Below are positions 36,571 to 46,427 of a stretch of DNA of 64,000 nt, piece by piece. The translations under genes were made by a program, and so were the position numbers. Origin of the DNA: Pontibacterium granulatum (lineage in GTDB: Bacteria > Pseudomonadota > Gammaproteobacteria > Pseudomonadales > Balneatricaceae); contig NZ_JASBRH010000011.1 in NCBI RefSeq assembly GCF_029961155.1, forward strand, positions 80,200-144,199, written 5' to 3'. The stretch's first letter is position 1; the number at the start of each line of letters is the position of its first letter. The notes beneath the pieces are model-generated. The model was not told the origin of the DNA, did not search any database, and saw nothing but the letters and a program-made list of their open reading frames with translations.

Positions 36571-36833
36571 GGAACCTGCGAATAAGTCCGAGACTTTCTC
36601 TGCGGTCGATAAAACAGCTAAATGCGCGAAAGGCAGTGCAGTGGAATGACGAGTCCTTTCCAAGCTGCCTGACAAAGCAGAAAGCTGTTTTAGCGCCCGC
36701 CCTACGGGGCATTCAGAGCAATTCGATCTCTGCGTTAGTGATTTTCGCCTGGCAACCAGCATGGCTGTAACCACTGTCTTGACCTCGAACTGCTCTGAAT
36801 GCCAGAGGTGTTTCGGACTTGTTCGCAGGTTCC
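36571..36833. repeat. Repeat element B: 263-bp non-autonomous element, same ends and plan as element A
   Basis: The terminal inverted repeats of 21 bp (36571-36591 and 36813-36833) have one mismatch; the core GGAACCTGCGAATAAGTCC is nearly that of element A. Internal hairpin 1 pairs 36602-36619 with 36683-36700 (16/18). Internal hairpin 2 pairs 36708-36726 with 36785-36803 (18/19, arm GGCATTCAGAGCAATTCGA). The centre is GCCCTACGGGGC (36699-36710), one base different from element A. The hairpin arms are otherwise unlike those of A. It sits between the divergent zapA operon and ygfB, so it separates their promoters. It has no coding capacity. Confidence 0.85.
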
Positions 36834-36913
36834 TAAGTGCTAGGATTAGCACAGAATCGTTAATCCCCCGTGTCGTGGGGCCATTTCAATCCTGGTTTTT
36901 AAGTCCAATATTC

Positions 36914-37513
36914 ATGTCATCTGAAACTCATGCTCAGCCGGAACTGCCGGATTTTGATCTGATCGCCAATCTGATGGTCGCCGAAGGCGTACACGTTGTA
37001 TCACCGTCCGAACTGCATGGCCTGTTCAGCGGCCACCTGGCAGCAGGTGCTCGCCTGGAGCCTGCGGTCCTGCTCCAGGGCGCGTGCGACCTGATGGATG
37101 TCGAAGCGCTCAAACATGAAAACAGTAAGATCCTGCTGCTGGATCTGTATCAGCAGTCTCTGGCGATGCTGGAAGCACCGGAACTGATCTTCGAGCTCTG
37201 TGTGGCGGATGAGGATCAGAGCCTGGCGCAGCGTGCCGAATCGCTGGGGCAGTGGTGTCAGGGATTCCTGAGTGGTTTTGGTCTGTACGGCAAGCACACC
37301 GACAAAACCCTGTCGCGTGAAGCTAAAGAGGCGTTGGCGGATCTCAACCAGATCGCCCAGATTGTCGCAGGCGTGGAAGAGGATGACGGCAGCGAAAACG
37401 ACCTGATGGAAGTGGAAGAGTATGTTCGTATGGTGGTGTTGATGCTGTTTGCCGAATGCAACAAAGCAGAGCCACCTGCCGATAACAACAGCCCTCAGAC
37501 TACAGTGCACTGA
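36914..37513 (+). CDS. ygfB: YgfB/YecA family protein (UPF0149)
   Basis: A 199-aa cytosolic protein from ATG 36914 (MSSETHAQPELPDFDLIANL). HGLFSGHLAAG and WCQGFLSGFGL are the family signatures. The function is not firmly established. It sits 2 bp before pepP, as in E. coli and pseudomonads, heading the ygfB-pepP-ubiH-ubiI unit. A longer frame to 36761 runs through repeat element B and is rejected. Confidence 0.9.
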   Translation: MSSETHAQPELPDFDLIANLMVAEGVHVVSPSELHGLFSGHLAAGARLEPAVLLQGACDLMDVEALKHENSKILLLDLYQQSLAMLEAPELIFELCVADEDQSLAQRAESLGQWCQGFLSGFGLYGKHTDKTLSREAKEALADLNQIAQIVAGVEEDDGSENDLMEVEEYVRMVVLMLFAECNKAEPPADNNSPQTTVH

Positions 37514-37515
37514 TT

Positions 37516-38835
<1,320 letters not shown>

Positions 38836-38847
38836 GCCGGTTTAAAG

Positions 38848-40095
38848 ATGAAGCAGCATTACGACGTTGTGATTGTAGGTGGTGGTATGGTCGGCGCGAG
38901 CCTGGCCTGTGCACTGCTGCCTGCCAGTGAAAAGCTGGATCTGAATATCGCCGTGATCGAGGCCTTCCCGTTGCCGGAGGCAAATGATCTGGTTTACCAG
39001 CCAAGCTACGACTCGCGCGCGACCGCGCTGGCCTATGGTGCCCGCACCATCTACGAGCTGATGGGAATCTGGGATACGTTGCGCGAACACCTGAGCCCGA
39101 TCGAACATATCCACGTCTCCGACCGGGGGCGTTTTGGCGCCACCCGCCTGCATGCGCAAGATGAGCATGTGGCCGCGCTGGGCTACGTGGTGGAAAACCA
39201 CTGGCTGGGCCGTGTCCTGCTGGACCGCCTGCAGCAATCGGATGCCGGTCGGGTCGATTTTATCTGCCCCGCAGAAGTTACCGATATTGTGCCGGGTGCC
39301 GAGCAGATGGCGCTAAGCGTCAAGCTTGATGAGCAGGTGTACGATCTGACCGCCGAGCTGGTGGTGATGGCCGATGGTGGCCGTTCCGAACTGCGCGAGC
39401 GCATGGGAATCGGTTATACACAGGAAGCGTATGGCCAGCATGCGGTGATCGCCAATATCAGCCCGGATCGTCCACATGAAGGGATCGCCTACGAACGTTT
39501 CACCGATTCCGGCCCGATGGCGCTGTTGCCGTTGGAAGACGAGGGAGGTCGTCACCGTTGTGGTCTGGTCTGGACTGTGCCGGATGAAATGGCGGACGAG
39601 ATCCTGGGGCTGGACGATGCCGAATTTATCGAGCGGGTGCACGAGCGCTTTGGCTATCGTGCTGGCTGTTTTGTGCATGTGGGTGAACGCCATGCCTACC
39701 CGCTGAAACTGTCGATTGCCGATGAGCAGGTGCGCGCCGGCCTGGCAGTGCTGGGCAACGCAGCGCACGCATTGCACCCGATCGCCGGGCAGGGGTACAA
39801 CCTGGCGTTGCGCGGTGTAGTGGCCTTGGCTGACCAGATTATTGCGGCACGCAAGCAGGGTATCCCGGTGGGTGACCTGGGTGTGCTACAGGCGTTTTAT
39901 GAGCAGCAGCGCTATGACCAGCAGCGCACAATCGGCCTCAGTGACCGGGTGATGAAGTTGTTCTCCAACAACAATCCACTGTTCGCCTTTGGCCGCGATC
40001 TGGGGCTGCAGTTGCTGGATGTCTGTCCACCGGCAAAGACCGTATTCGCCCGCGGCGCGATGGGGCTGGATATACCCGCGCCGGACCTGAAGTGA
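38848..40095 (+). CDS. ubiH: 2-octaprenyl-6-methoxyphenol hydroxylase
   Basis: A 415-aa FAD monooxygenase of ubiquinone biosynthesis (C1 hydroxylation). It shows the GXGXXG-type site VGGGMVGASLACAL (about 10-23), the DG motif MADGGRSELRERMG and the GNAAHALHPIAGQGYNLALR block. The assignment as UbiH rather than UbiI rests on position (pepP-ubiH-ubiI) and the GMVGASLA pattern. Confidence 0.92.
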   Translation: MKQHYDVVIVGGGMVGASLACALLPASEKLDLNIAVIEAFPLPEANDLVYQPSYDSRATALAYGARTIYELMGIWDTLREHLSPIEHIHVSDRGRFGATRLHAQDEHVAALGYVVENHWLGRVLLDRLQQSDAGRVDFICPAEVTDIVPGAEQMALSVKLDEQVYDLTAELVVMADGGRSELRERMGIGYTQEAYGQHAVIANISPDRPHEGIAYERFTDSGPMALLPLEDEGGRHRCGLVWTVPDEMADEILGLDDAEFIERVHERFGYRAGCFVHVGERHAYPLKLSIADEQVRAGLAVLGNAAHALHPIAGQGYNLALRGVVALADQIIAARKQGIPVGDLGVLQAFYEQQRYDQQRTIGLSDRVMKLFSNNNPLFAFGRDLGLQLLDVCPPAKTVFARGAMGLDIPAPDLK

Positions 40096-40138
40096 ACGTA
40101 CAAAAAACTGATAACCGATTTTGAGTGAAGAGTAAGCG

Positions 40139-41413
40139 ATGAGCGCAGCAGAACAGGTGGATATCGTCATTGTAGGCGCAGGGATGGTCGGCGTGACACT
40201 CGCTACGGCCCTCGCACCCTCAGGGCTCAATATCTGGTTGCTGGAGCAGCGTGACGGTGATCCCGCCGGGTATCCGGACGTGGTGCGCACGCAGCAGGCG
40301 CAGGGCTATGACCCGCGTGTCAGCGCACTGACCTGCGCTTCACAGCAGATCCTGACCTCGGTAGGAGCCTGGTCCAAAATGCAGGATTACCGTGTCTGCC
40401 CGTACACCCATATGGATGTCTGGGACGGTGAAGGCACCGGTCATATTCACTTCTCGGCCAACGAATTGCACGAACCCTGTCTGGGTCATATTGTTGAGAA
40501 CCGCGTCACCCTGGCGGCGTTATACGAAGCGATGGGCGCCTGTGACAACCTGCACTTCCAGTCTGGCGTAGCGGTGCAGCAACTGTCCGAGCCGGATATG
40601 GTGGCGGGTGGTCAGCGTACGCTGGCGCTGAGCGACGGCCGTAAAGTACAGACACCGCTGGTGGTTGCGGCCGATGGTGCGTTGTCTCGCACTCGGCAGA
40701 TGGCGGCGATTCCAATGATGGAGTGGGATTACGGTCACCACGCCATCGTCACCACTATCCGCACCGAAAAATCCCATGAAGCGACTGCGTGGCAGCGTTT
40801 CACCGAAGATGGCCCGCTGGCGATCCTGCCGTTGCACGCCGATGATAACGATCGCACCAGCTCCATTGTCTGGTCCACCTCGCCGGACCACGCCAAAGAA
40901 TTGATGGAGCTGGACGATGCCGCGTTTTGTGCCGAGCTGGCGCGTACCTTTGAACACCGTCTCGGTGCGGTGGAGTGGGTGGATAACCGGCATGTATTTC
41001 CGCTCCGTCAGCGTCACGCCAAGTACTACGTGCGCGATGGCTTCGCTGCTATCGGTGATGCGGCGCACACCATCCATCCGTTGGCTGGTCAGGGGGTAAA
41101 CCTGGGGCTGCTGGATGCGGCGGCGTTGGCCGAAGTGCTGCTGGATGCAGCTGAACGCGGTGAGGCTTATGGTAGTGAAGCCGTGTTGCGCCGCTTCCAG
41201 CGTGCCCGTCAGAGCGACAACCTGCAGATGTCAGCGGCAATGGAGGGCTTCAAGCGTCTGTTCAACAGCGAGCAACCGGCCCTGCGCCTGGTGCGCAACA
41301 TGGGCATGAATCTGCTGGATAAGGTCGGCCCGGTGAAAAACCATATCGTGATGGATGCGATGGGATTGCGGGGTGATTTGCCGCGCCTTGCCCAGCGCCC
41401 TATCCGTAGCTGA
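40139..41413 (+). CDS. ubiI: UbiI/VisC-type 2-octaprenylphenol hydroxylase
   Basis: A 424-aa paralogue of the preceding gene: FAD motif IVGAGMVGVTLATAL (about 11-25), DG motif AADGALSRTRQMA and IGDAAHTIHPLAGQGVNLGLLD. UbiI performs the C5 hydroxylation of the ring. Members of this family (UbiF, UbiI, UbiL, UbiM) differ in site specificity and cannot be told apart safely by eye; position favours UbiI. It lies 43 bp after ubiH, with a hairpin downstream. Confidence 0.88.
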   Translation: MSAAEQVDIVIVGAGMVGVTLATALAPSGLNIWLLEQRDGDPAGYPDVVRTQQAQGYDPRVSALTCASQQILTSVGAWSKMQDYRVCPYTHMDVWDGEGTGHIHFSANELHEPCLGHIVENRVTLAALYEAMGACDNLHFQSGVAVQQLSEPDMVAGGQRTLALSDGRKVQTPLVVAADGALSRTRQMAAIPMMEWDYGHHAIVTTIRTEKSHEATAWQRFTEDGPLAILPLHADDNDRTSSIVWSTSPDHAKELMELDDAAFCAELARTFEHRLGAVEWVDNRHVFPLRQRHAKYYVRDGFAAIGDAAHTIHPLAGQGVNLGLLDAAALAEVLLDAAERGEAYGSEAVLRRFQRARQSDNLQMSAAMEGFKRLFNSEQPALRLVRNMGMNLLDKVGPVKNHIVMDAMGLRGDLPRLAQRPIRS

Positions 41414-41428
41414 TCGAGGCTGCTATTG

Positions 41429-41457
41429 GGCGAGGGGATTTGTCGCAAACCCTCGCC
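41429..41457 (+). terminator. Probable terminator of the ygfB-pepP-ubiHI operon
   Basis: GGCGAGGG (41429-41436) and CCCTCGCC (41450-41457) form a perfect 8-bp stem 15 bp past the ubiI stop; no T-run follows. Confidence 0.6.
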
Positions 41458-41619
41458 ACTACTGGCCTCTAACACCTGCCGTCTGCGACAATTGTCTACC
41501 CCGGTTGCGCGATCAAAGATTGATCTGATCGCCAAATGCCTATAAATTGTGATCCCTTTTCTTTTTGTTTTTGCGACAGCTGTTCGGGTCGCCCGTGTAT
41601 ACAGAATAAGAGTTTCGTT

Positions 41620-42726
41620 ATGGGCAATAAAACCGCGCTTTACCAGGCACATGTGGATATGGGTGCCAAAGTTGTTGATTTCGGTGGCTGGGATATGCCA
41701 CTTCACTATGGCTCGCAGATGGAAGAACACAACACTGTTCGAAATGCTGCGGGTATGTTTGATGTGTCCCATATGACGGTCGTGGATGTGACCGGTGCCG
41801 ATGCCAAAGAGTATCTGCGTTATCTGCTGGCCAACGATGTGGCTAAGCTGCAAGAGAAAGGCAAGGCGCTTTACTCCGGTATGTTGAACGAAGACGGCGG
41901 CGTGAAAGACGATCTGATCGTTTATCTGATGACCGATCCGGGTGTAACCAGCGAATGGTTCCGTGTCGTGGTAAACTGCGCCACCCGCAAGAAAGACCTG
42001 GACTGGATGGCGGAGCAGAAAGCCAAGTTTGACGATGTGGCGCTGACCGAGCAACCGGAACTGGCGATGGTCGCGGTGCAGGGACCAAAAGCCCTGGAGT
42101 TGGCGAAAGTGGCGGTGAATGAATCCCGCGCTAAACTGATCGACAGTCTCAGTGTTTTTCAGGGTGTCGAGTCCGAGGGCTGGTTTATTGCCCGTACCGG
42201 TTACACCGGTGAAGACGGCTTGGAAGTGATGGTCCCAGAAGATGAGGTTGCCGCTTTCTGGCAGGCATTGGCTGATGCCGGTGTCGAACCTTGTGGTTTG
42301 GGTGCACGTGATACGTTGCGTCTGGAAGCGGGTATGAACCTGTACGGCAACGAGATGGATGAAAGCATCAATCCGTTGCAGGCGAACATGGCCTGGACCA
42401 TTGCCTGGGAACCGGAAACCCGTGATTTTATCGGGCGTAGCGCGCTGGAAGCGGCGAAACAGGCCGGTATCGAGCAGAAGCTGGTAGGTCTGGTGTTGGA
42501 AGGACGTGGTGTGCTGCGTGCGCACCAGAAAGTAATTATCGACGGTGTGGGCGAAGGTGAAATTACCAGTGGTAGTTTTTCGCCGACACTGGGGCACTCG
42601 GTTGCGATGGCACGTGTACCTGCTGCGACCGGTGACAGTGCTGATGTAGAGATGCGTGGCAAACGGGTGCCGGTCAAAGTCGGTCGCCCGGTGTTCGTAC
42701 GAAACGGCAAGAAAGTCTTTTCTTAA
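41620..42726 (+). CDS. gcvT: Aminomethyltransferase (glycine cleavage system T protein)
   Basis: A 368-aa folate-dependent enzyme releasing ammonia and transferring the methylene group from H-protein to THF. Motifs: [18 protein letters not shown] near the N-terminus, MFDVSHM, and [15 protein letters not shown] 41620 is chosen; the frame from 41536 extends the chain without an SD. I looked for a glycine riboswitch in the 206-bp leader and did not see one. gcvH follows 23 bp downstream; gcvP does not. Confidence 0.96.
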   Translation: MGNKTALYQAHVDMGAKVVDFGGWDMPLHYGSQMEEHNTVRNAAGMFDVSHMTVVDVTGADAKEYLRYLLANDVAKLQEKGKALYSGMLNEDGGVKDDLIVYLMTDPGVTSEWFRVVVNCATRKKDLDWMAEQKAKFDDVALTEQPELAMVAVQGPKALELAKVAVNESRAKLIDSLSVFQGVESEGWFIARTGYTGEDGLEVMVPEDEVAAFWQALADAGVEPCGLGARDTLRLEAGMNLYGNEMDESINPLQANMAWTIAWEPETRDFIGRSALEAAKQAGIEQKLVGLVLEGRGVLRAHQKVIIDGVGEGEITSGSFSPTLGHSVAMARVPAATGDSADVEMRGKRVPVKVGRPVFVRNGKKVFS

Positions 42727-42749
42727 TATTGAGCGTAGGGGACGCTGGA

Positions 42750-43142
42750 ATGAGTAACAATCCATCCGATCTGAAATATGTAGCGAGTCACGAGTGGATC
42801 CGTGTTGAGGGTGATGGCACCGTAACGGTTGGTGTAACCGATCACGCACAGGAGTTGCTGGGTGACGTTGTGTTTGTTGAGCTGCCGGAAGTCGGCACTG
42901 AGCTGGCAAATGGTGATGATGCGGGTGTAGTGGAGTCTGTAAAGGCCGCTTCCGACATCTACGCGCCGCTGTCCGGTGAAGTGGTGGCAGTGAACGAAGA
43001 GCTGGAAGACGCACCAGAGACCGTAAACAGCGATCCTTACGGTGACGGCTGGTTCTTCAAGCTGAAGCTGACTGATGAATCAGAGTTGGACAGCCTGCTG
43101 GACGCTGATGCGTACTCCGAGCACTGCGAATCTGAATCCTGA
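42750..43142 (+). CDS. gcvH: Glycine cleavage system H protein
   Basis: A 130-aa lipoyl carrier. The lipoylated lysine is in ESVKAASD (about residue 65); [30 protein letters not shown] is the usual N-terminal fold (given in part). ATG 42750 has AGGGGA upstream; a TTG at 42729 would add seven residues and is less likely. No gcvP follows, so the P protein must be encoded elsewhere. Confidence 0.96.
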   Translation: MSNNPSDLKYVASHEWIRVEGDGTVTVGVTDHAQELLGDVVFVELPEVGTELANGDDAGVVESVKAASDIYAPLSGEVVAVNEELEDAPETVNSDPYGDGWFFKLKLTDESELDSLLDADAYSEHCESES

Positions 43143-43150
43143 TTTAACGT

Positions 43151-43170
43151 AGCGCATCTTGGGATGCGCT
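43151..43170 (+). terminator. Hairpin after gcvH
   Basis: AGCGCATC-TTGG-GATGCGCT is a perfect 8-bp stem 8 bp past the gcvH stop; it lacks a T-run, so termination strength is doubtful. Confidence 0.5.
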
Positions 43171-43183
43171 GCGCTGATCTACC

Positions 43184-43259
43184 TATCCCGGCAGCGGGCC
43201 TGCCAGCGGGATTTTCGTTTTTTATCGAAAATTCGCTGGTGTGCTCCTGAGCCGGGATT
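43184..43259. repeat. Nested inverted repeat between gcvH and rlmI
   Basis: Outer arms TATCCCGGC (43184-43192) and GCCGGGATT (43251-43259) surround an inner hairpin: CCAGCGGGATTTTCG (43203-43217), loop with six T, CGAAAATTCGCTGG (43226-43239). The inner stem is 14 bp with one bulge. The loop T-run is not placed for an intrinsic terminator. It could be a terminator variant, an RNA structure upstream of rlmI, or a short palindromic repeat. Confidence 0.6.
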
Positions 43260-43283
43260 GTTGTTTAAGCCGGACGGAAATTA

Positions 43284-44480
43284 ATGTCACTGCAAACCCT
43301 TAAACTTCGCGACGGTGCTGACCGTCGTCTCCGGGGTGGTCATCTCTGGATCTACTCAAATGAAGTGGATACCGCGGCTACGCCACTGAAAAATTTCGCG
43401 GCGGGCGAACAAGTGGTTGTGGAAAACAACCGCGGTAAAGCGCTGGGTATCGCCTACCTAAACCCGAACACCCTGATCTGCGGCCGTATCGTCAGCCGTG
43501 ATCTGAAACACGTGTTGGATCGCTCCCTGCTGGTACACCGCTTGAACGTGGCGCTTTCCCTGCGTGAAGCCTGCTTTGACGCACCGTGTTACCGCTTGGT
43601 GTACGGCGACAGTGATGGCCTGCCGGGCCTGGTGATCGACCGTTTTTACGACACCTTCGTGGTGCAGATCTCCACCGCCGGTATGGAAGCGGTGCTGGAA
43701 GATATCATCGAGGCGCTGCACAAGGTGTTCCGCCCGAAAGCGATCCTGCTGCGTAATGACGGCAAGATGCGTGATATGGAAGGCCTGGAAACCTACACCG
43801 AGATCGTGCACGGTGAGTTGCCGGATCTGTGTCCATTGGAAGAGAACGGCGTGCAGTTGCTGGCGCCGTTGCAGAAAGGTCAGAAGACCGGCTGGTTCTA
43901 CGACCACCGTGCCAACCGTGCCGAGATGCAGAAGCATGTGAAAGGCAAACGTGTACTGGACCTGTTCAGTTACGTGGGTGGCTGGGGTGCGCAAGCGCTG
44001 GCAGCGGGTGCCGAGCAGGTAGTCTGTGTCGATGCGTCACACTACGCACTGGAAGTGGCGGCTGAGAACGCCCGTATCAACGGGGCGGAAGAGCGCTTCG
44101 AGGGGTACCACGGTGATGCCTTTGATATCTGTAAGGGTATGATCGCCGAGAAGGAACGTTTTGACGTGGTGATCGTGGATCCGCCGGCGTTTATCGCCAA
44201 GAAAAAGGATATCCGCAACGGCGAGCGCGCCTACTCCCGGATGAACAACTTCGCCATGCGTCTGCTGAATAAAGGTGGTGTGCTGGTCTCCGCGTCCTGC
44301 TCGATGCACCTGGAGTACAACCGCCTGATGGACATTATCCGTTCCAACAGCCGCGAGCTGGATCGCAGTGCGCAGGTGTTCCATCAGGGTCATCAGGGTG
44401 CTGACCACCCGCTGCACCCGGCGATTCCGGAAACCGACTACCTGAAAGCCTACTTCGCGCGCATCCTGCCAGCGAGCTAA
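43284..44480 (+). CDS. rlmI: 23S rRNA m5C1962 methyltransferase RlmI (class I SAM-dependent)
   Basis: A 398-aa protein with an N-terminal PUA-like domain (LKLRDGADRRLRGGHLWIYSNEV) and a Rossmann methyltransferase domain: VLDLFSYVGGWGAQALAAGAE (SAM site, given in part as VLDLFSYVGGWG), VDPPAFIAKK (motif IV) and SASCSMH with the catalytic cysteine. Length and motifs fit RlmI. The stop codon at 44478-44480 directly abuts repeat element C. Confidence 0.9.
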   Translation: MSLQTLKLRDGADRRLRGGHLWIYSNEVDTAATPLKNFAAGEQVVVENNRGKALGIAYLNPNTLICGRIVSRDLKHVLDRSLLVHRLNVALSLREACFDAPCYRLVYGDSDGLPGLVIDRFYDTFVVQISTAGMEAVLEDIIEALHKVFRPKAILLRNDGKMRDMEGLETYTEIVHGELPDLCPLEENGVQLLAPLQKGQKTGWFYDHRANRAEMQKHVKGKRVLDLFSYVGGWGAQALAAGAEQVVCVDASHYALEVAAENARINGAEERFEGYHGDAFDICKGMIAEKERFDVVIVDPPAFIAKKKDIRNGERAYSRMNNFAMRLLNKGGVLVSASCSMHLEYNRLMDIIRSNSRELDRSAQVFHQGHQGADHPLHPAIPETDYLKAYFARILPAS

Positions 44481-44549
44481 GGAAGGTGCAAACAAGTCCT
44501 GTGAGTGCTCTGCAAGCCCTTAAGCCTACAGGACTTATTCGCACCTTCC
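44481..44549. repeat. Repeat element C: 69-bp deletion derivative flanked by TAA
   Basis: The terminal repeats of 22 bp (44481-44502, 44528-44549) carry the same ends as element A; the right end is the exact complement of A's left end. The 25 bp between them (GTGCTCTGCAAGCCCTTAAG core) are the same as the start of element A, so C looks like A with about 200 bp removed. It is flanked on both sides by TAA (44478-44480 and 44550-44552), a possible 3-bp target duplication. The left TAA is the stop codon of rlmI; the right one begins TAAGGAG, the SD of tas. Confidence 0.85.
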
Positions 44550-44562
44550 TAAGGAGATCATC

Positions 44563-45600
44563 ATGCACTACAACACGCTGGGCAATACGGATATTAACGT
44601 CAGCCTGATCTGCCTGGGGACCATGACCTACGGCAGTGATCACAGCGAGGCTGAAGCCCACGAGCAGATGGATTACGCCCTGGCGCAGGGCGTGAACTTC
44701 TTTGATGGGGCGGAGATGTATCCGATCCCAACCTCACCTGAGTATCAGGGGCGTAATGAGGAGATCATCGGCAGCTGGCTGAAACTGCGCGGCAACCGTG
44801 ATCAGGTAGTTGTGGCAACCAAAGTGGCGGCGGCAGCGGATATGGTGAGCTACCTGCGTCCGGGTATGGCGCTCGATCGCAAGAATATCCGTGCAGCGGT
44901 CACCGGCAGTTTGAAACGTCTGCAGACCGACTACATCGATCTCTACCAATTGCACTGGCCGGAGCGTGCCACCAACTTCTTTGGCCAGCTCAACTATGTG
45001 CACAAGCCGGAGCACGACGGTACGCCAATCTTGGAAACCCTCGAAGCGCTGGCGGAGCTGGTGGACGAGGGTTTGGTGCGTCACATCGGGCTCTCCAACG
45101 AAAGTGCCTGGGGCACCATGAAGTTTCTGCAGCTGGCGGAACAGCACCAGTTGCCGAAGGTGGTGTCGGTGCAGAACCCGTACAACTTCCTCAATCGTAC
45201 GGCGGAGGTGGGGCTGGCTGAGGTGTTGCACCGGGAGAACGTTTCCCTGCTGCCTTACTCTCCGCTGGCCTTTGGCGTACTGAGCGGTAAATACATCGGA
45301 GGCGCCCGTCCGGACGGTGCCCGTATCACCAGGTACCCGATGTACGGCCGTTACTTCACCGAGCAGGGGCAGAAAGCGGTTGAAGCCTACACCGCGCTGG
45401 CGCAGAAACACGGTATCGATCCGTGCATCATGGCGCTGGCCTGGGTGAACGGCCGCCCGTTTGTGGATTCCAATATCATCGGCGCCAGTACCATGGATCA
45501 GCTGAAAGCCAATATCGCCTCGGCGGAGGTAACGCTCTCCGATGAATTGCTGGCGGAGATCGAAGCGATCAACGTGTTGTATCCAAATCCGTGCCCTTAA
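44563..45600 (+). CDS. tas: NADP(H)-dependent aldo-keto reductase, Tas type
   Basis: A 345-aa TIM-barrel oxidoreductase. LGNTDINVSLICLGTMTYG starts the barrel; the tetrad is represented by FFDGAEMYPIP (Asp, Tyr), KVAAAADM (Lys) and YQLHWPERATNFFG (His). The EMYPIPTSPEYQGRNEEIIGSW signature (in part) and the late NIIGAS coenzyme site match Tas. The physiological substrate is unknown. An AAGGAG SD is supplied right at the edge of repeat element C. Confidence 0.9.
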   Translation: MHYNTLGNTDINVSLICLGTMTYGSDHSEAEAHEQMDYALAQGVNFFDGAEMYPIPTSPEYQGRNEEIIGSWLKLRGNRDQVVVATKVAAAADMVSYLRPGMALDRKNIRAAVTGSLKRLQTDYIDLYQLHWPERATNFFGQLNYVHKPEHDGTPILETLEALAELVDEGLVRHIGLSNESAWGTMKFLQLAEQHQLPKVVSVQNPYNFLNRTAEVGLAEVLHRENVSLLPYSPLAFGVLSGKYIGGARPDGARITRYPMYGRYFTEQGQKAVEAYTALAQKHGIDPCIMALAWVNGRPFVDSNIIGASTMDQLKANIASAEVTLSDELLAEIEAINVLYPNPCP

Positions 45601-45629
45601 GGGCAGCCTGGCAGGTTGTGGATAAAAAG

Positions 45630-45659
45630 AACCCCGCTTGATAGCGGGGTTTGTTTTTT
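45630..45659 (+). terminator. tas terminator
   Basis: AACCCCGC, loop TTGATA, GCGGGGTT and a T-rich tract form a clear intrinsic terminator. Immediately upstream, TGTGGATAA (45617-45625) is a perfect DnaA-box 9-mer inside a 16-mer that also precedes the terminator at 48373. Confidence 0.92.
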
Positions 45660-45684
45660 CGCGTAGGGTGAGGGAAATCGGGTT

Positions 45685-46158
45685 TTAGCTGCGGCGCATT
45701 TCGCGGTCGAACTGGAACTTGCGGGAGGTCACGTAACCCTCCATCTGGCGTAGTTTTTCGTCCACCCGGCGCATGCGCTCGCTGATATCTTGCACCTGGC
45801 TGGTTGGGGTCGGGCCGTAACCGAACAGGGCGTCTTTCAGGTTGTGCGGTGTTTCGCCCCGGCTGCTGTAACTATGTCGCTGACTGTGGCGGTGTTCGCG
45901 GTGGTGCTGGTGTTGTGTGTGCGACTGAGAGCGGTTGCTGGTGTCCCGCGGACGCTTGGCCAGCAGTACAACACCCGCCACATAAAGCAGGATGGCAAAG
46001 CCACCGGTGAACAGGAACAGGGTGATAAATCCCAGGCGTACCAGCCAGGACGGCATATTAATGTTGTCGGCAATGCCGCCGCAGACGCCCGCCAGCCAGC
46101 GGTCGTCGCGACTGCGATAAAGATCCATGCCGTAGCCACTGTATTTACGTGAAAACAT
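45685..46158 (-). CDS. pspC: Phage shock protein C (PspC-domain membrane protein)
   Basis: A 157-aa inner-membrane protein. The PspC domain is LYRSRDDRWLAGVCGGIADN plus MPSWLVRLGF, followed by helices (FITLFLFTGGFAILLYVAGVVLLAK). The tail is unusually His/Arg/Ser-rich (QHQHHREHRHSQRHSY) before a terminal coiled coil (DISERMRRVDEKLRQMEGYV). ATG 46158 has AAGGAG nine bases upstream. Last gene of pspABC. Confidence 0.92.
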   Translation of the reverse strand: MFSRKYSGYGMDLYRSRDDRWLAGVCGGIADNINMPSWLVRLGFITLFLFTGGFAILLYVAGVVLLAKRPRDTSNRSQSHTQHQHHREHRHSQRHSYSSRGETPHNLKDALFGYGPTPTSQVQDISERMRRVDEKLRQMEGYVTSRKFQFDREMRRS

Positions 46159-46160
46159 GG

Positions 46161-46427
46161 TTAGCTCCTTGTTGAATCCTGATAACGATGGCCGGATTCG
46201 GTTTCGCGCCACTGGGGATGTTCCGCATCCAATATGGTTTCCAGTGTGCCGATACGTTCTTCCAGCCGTTCTACCTGGGCCAGCGCACTGGTCAGGGTAT
46301 GGCGATCATCGTCGGACAATCCTTTTGCGGCCCGTGACCTGCTGACGTAATGCAATACCAGCCAGAGCGGGGCTACCAGCCCCATGAAGATCACGGTTGG
46401 GACGAAGAAGAACAGGATGCTAGACAT
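46161..46427 (-). CDS. pspB: Phage shock protein B
   Basis: An 88-aa protein with one N-terminal helix (SSILFFFVPTVIFMGLVAPLWLVLH region) and a cytoplasmic coiled coil (LAQVERLEERIGTLETIL). With PspC it senses membrane stress and relieves PspA inhibition of PspF. The ATG overlaps the pspA stop (TGATG). Confidence 0.92.
   Translation of the reverse strand: MSSILFFFVPTVIFMGLVAPLWLVLHYVSRSRAAKGLSDDDRHTLTSALAQVERLEERIGTLETILDAEHPQWRETESGHRYQDSTRS

Noticed and set aside
36427..36913. ORFs across repeat element B, including an N-terminal extension of ygfB to 36761
   Set aside because: They pass through the element's hairpins; the ygfB family starts at 36914.
41458..41619. Possible glycine riboswitch before gcvT
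   Set aside because: I looked for the aptamer core blocks and did not find them; a covariance-model search would decide.
41209..43014. Long minus-strand ORF of 601 codons
   Set aside because: Antisense to ubiI, gcvT and gcvH, all with intact motifs; composition is His/Arg-rich as expected of a shadow frame.
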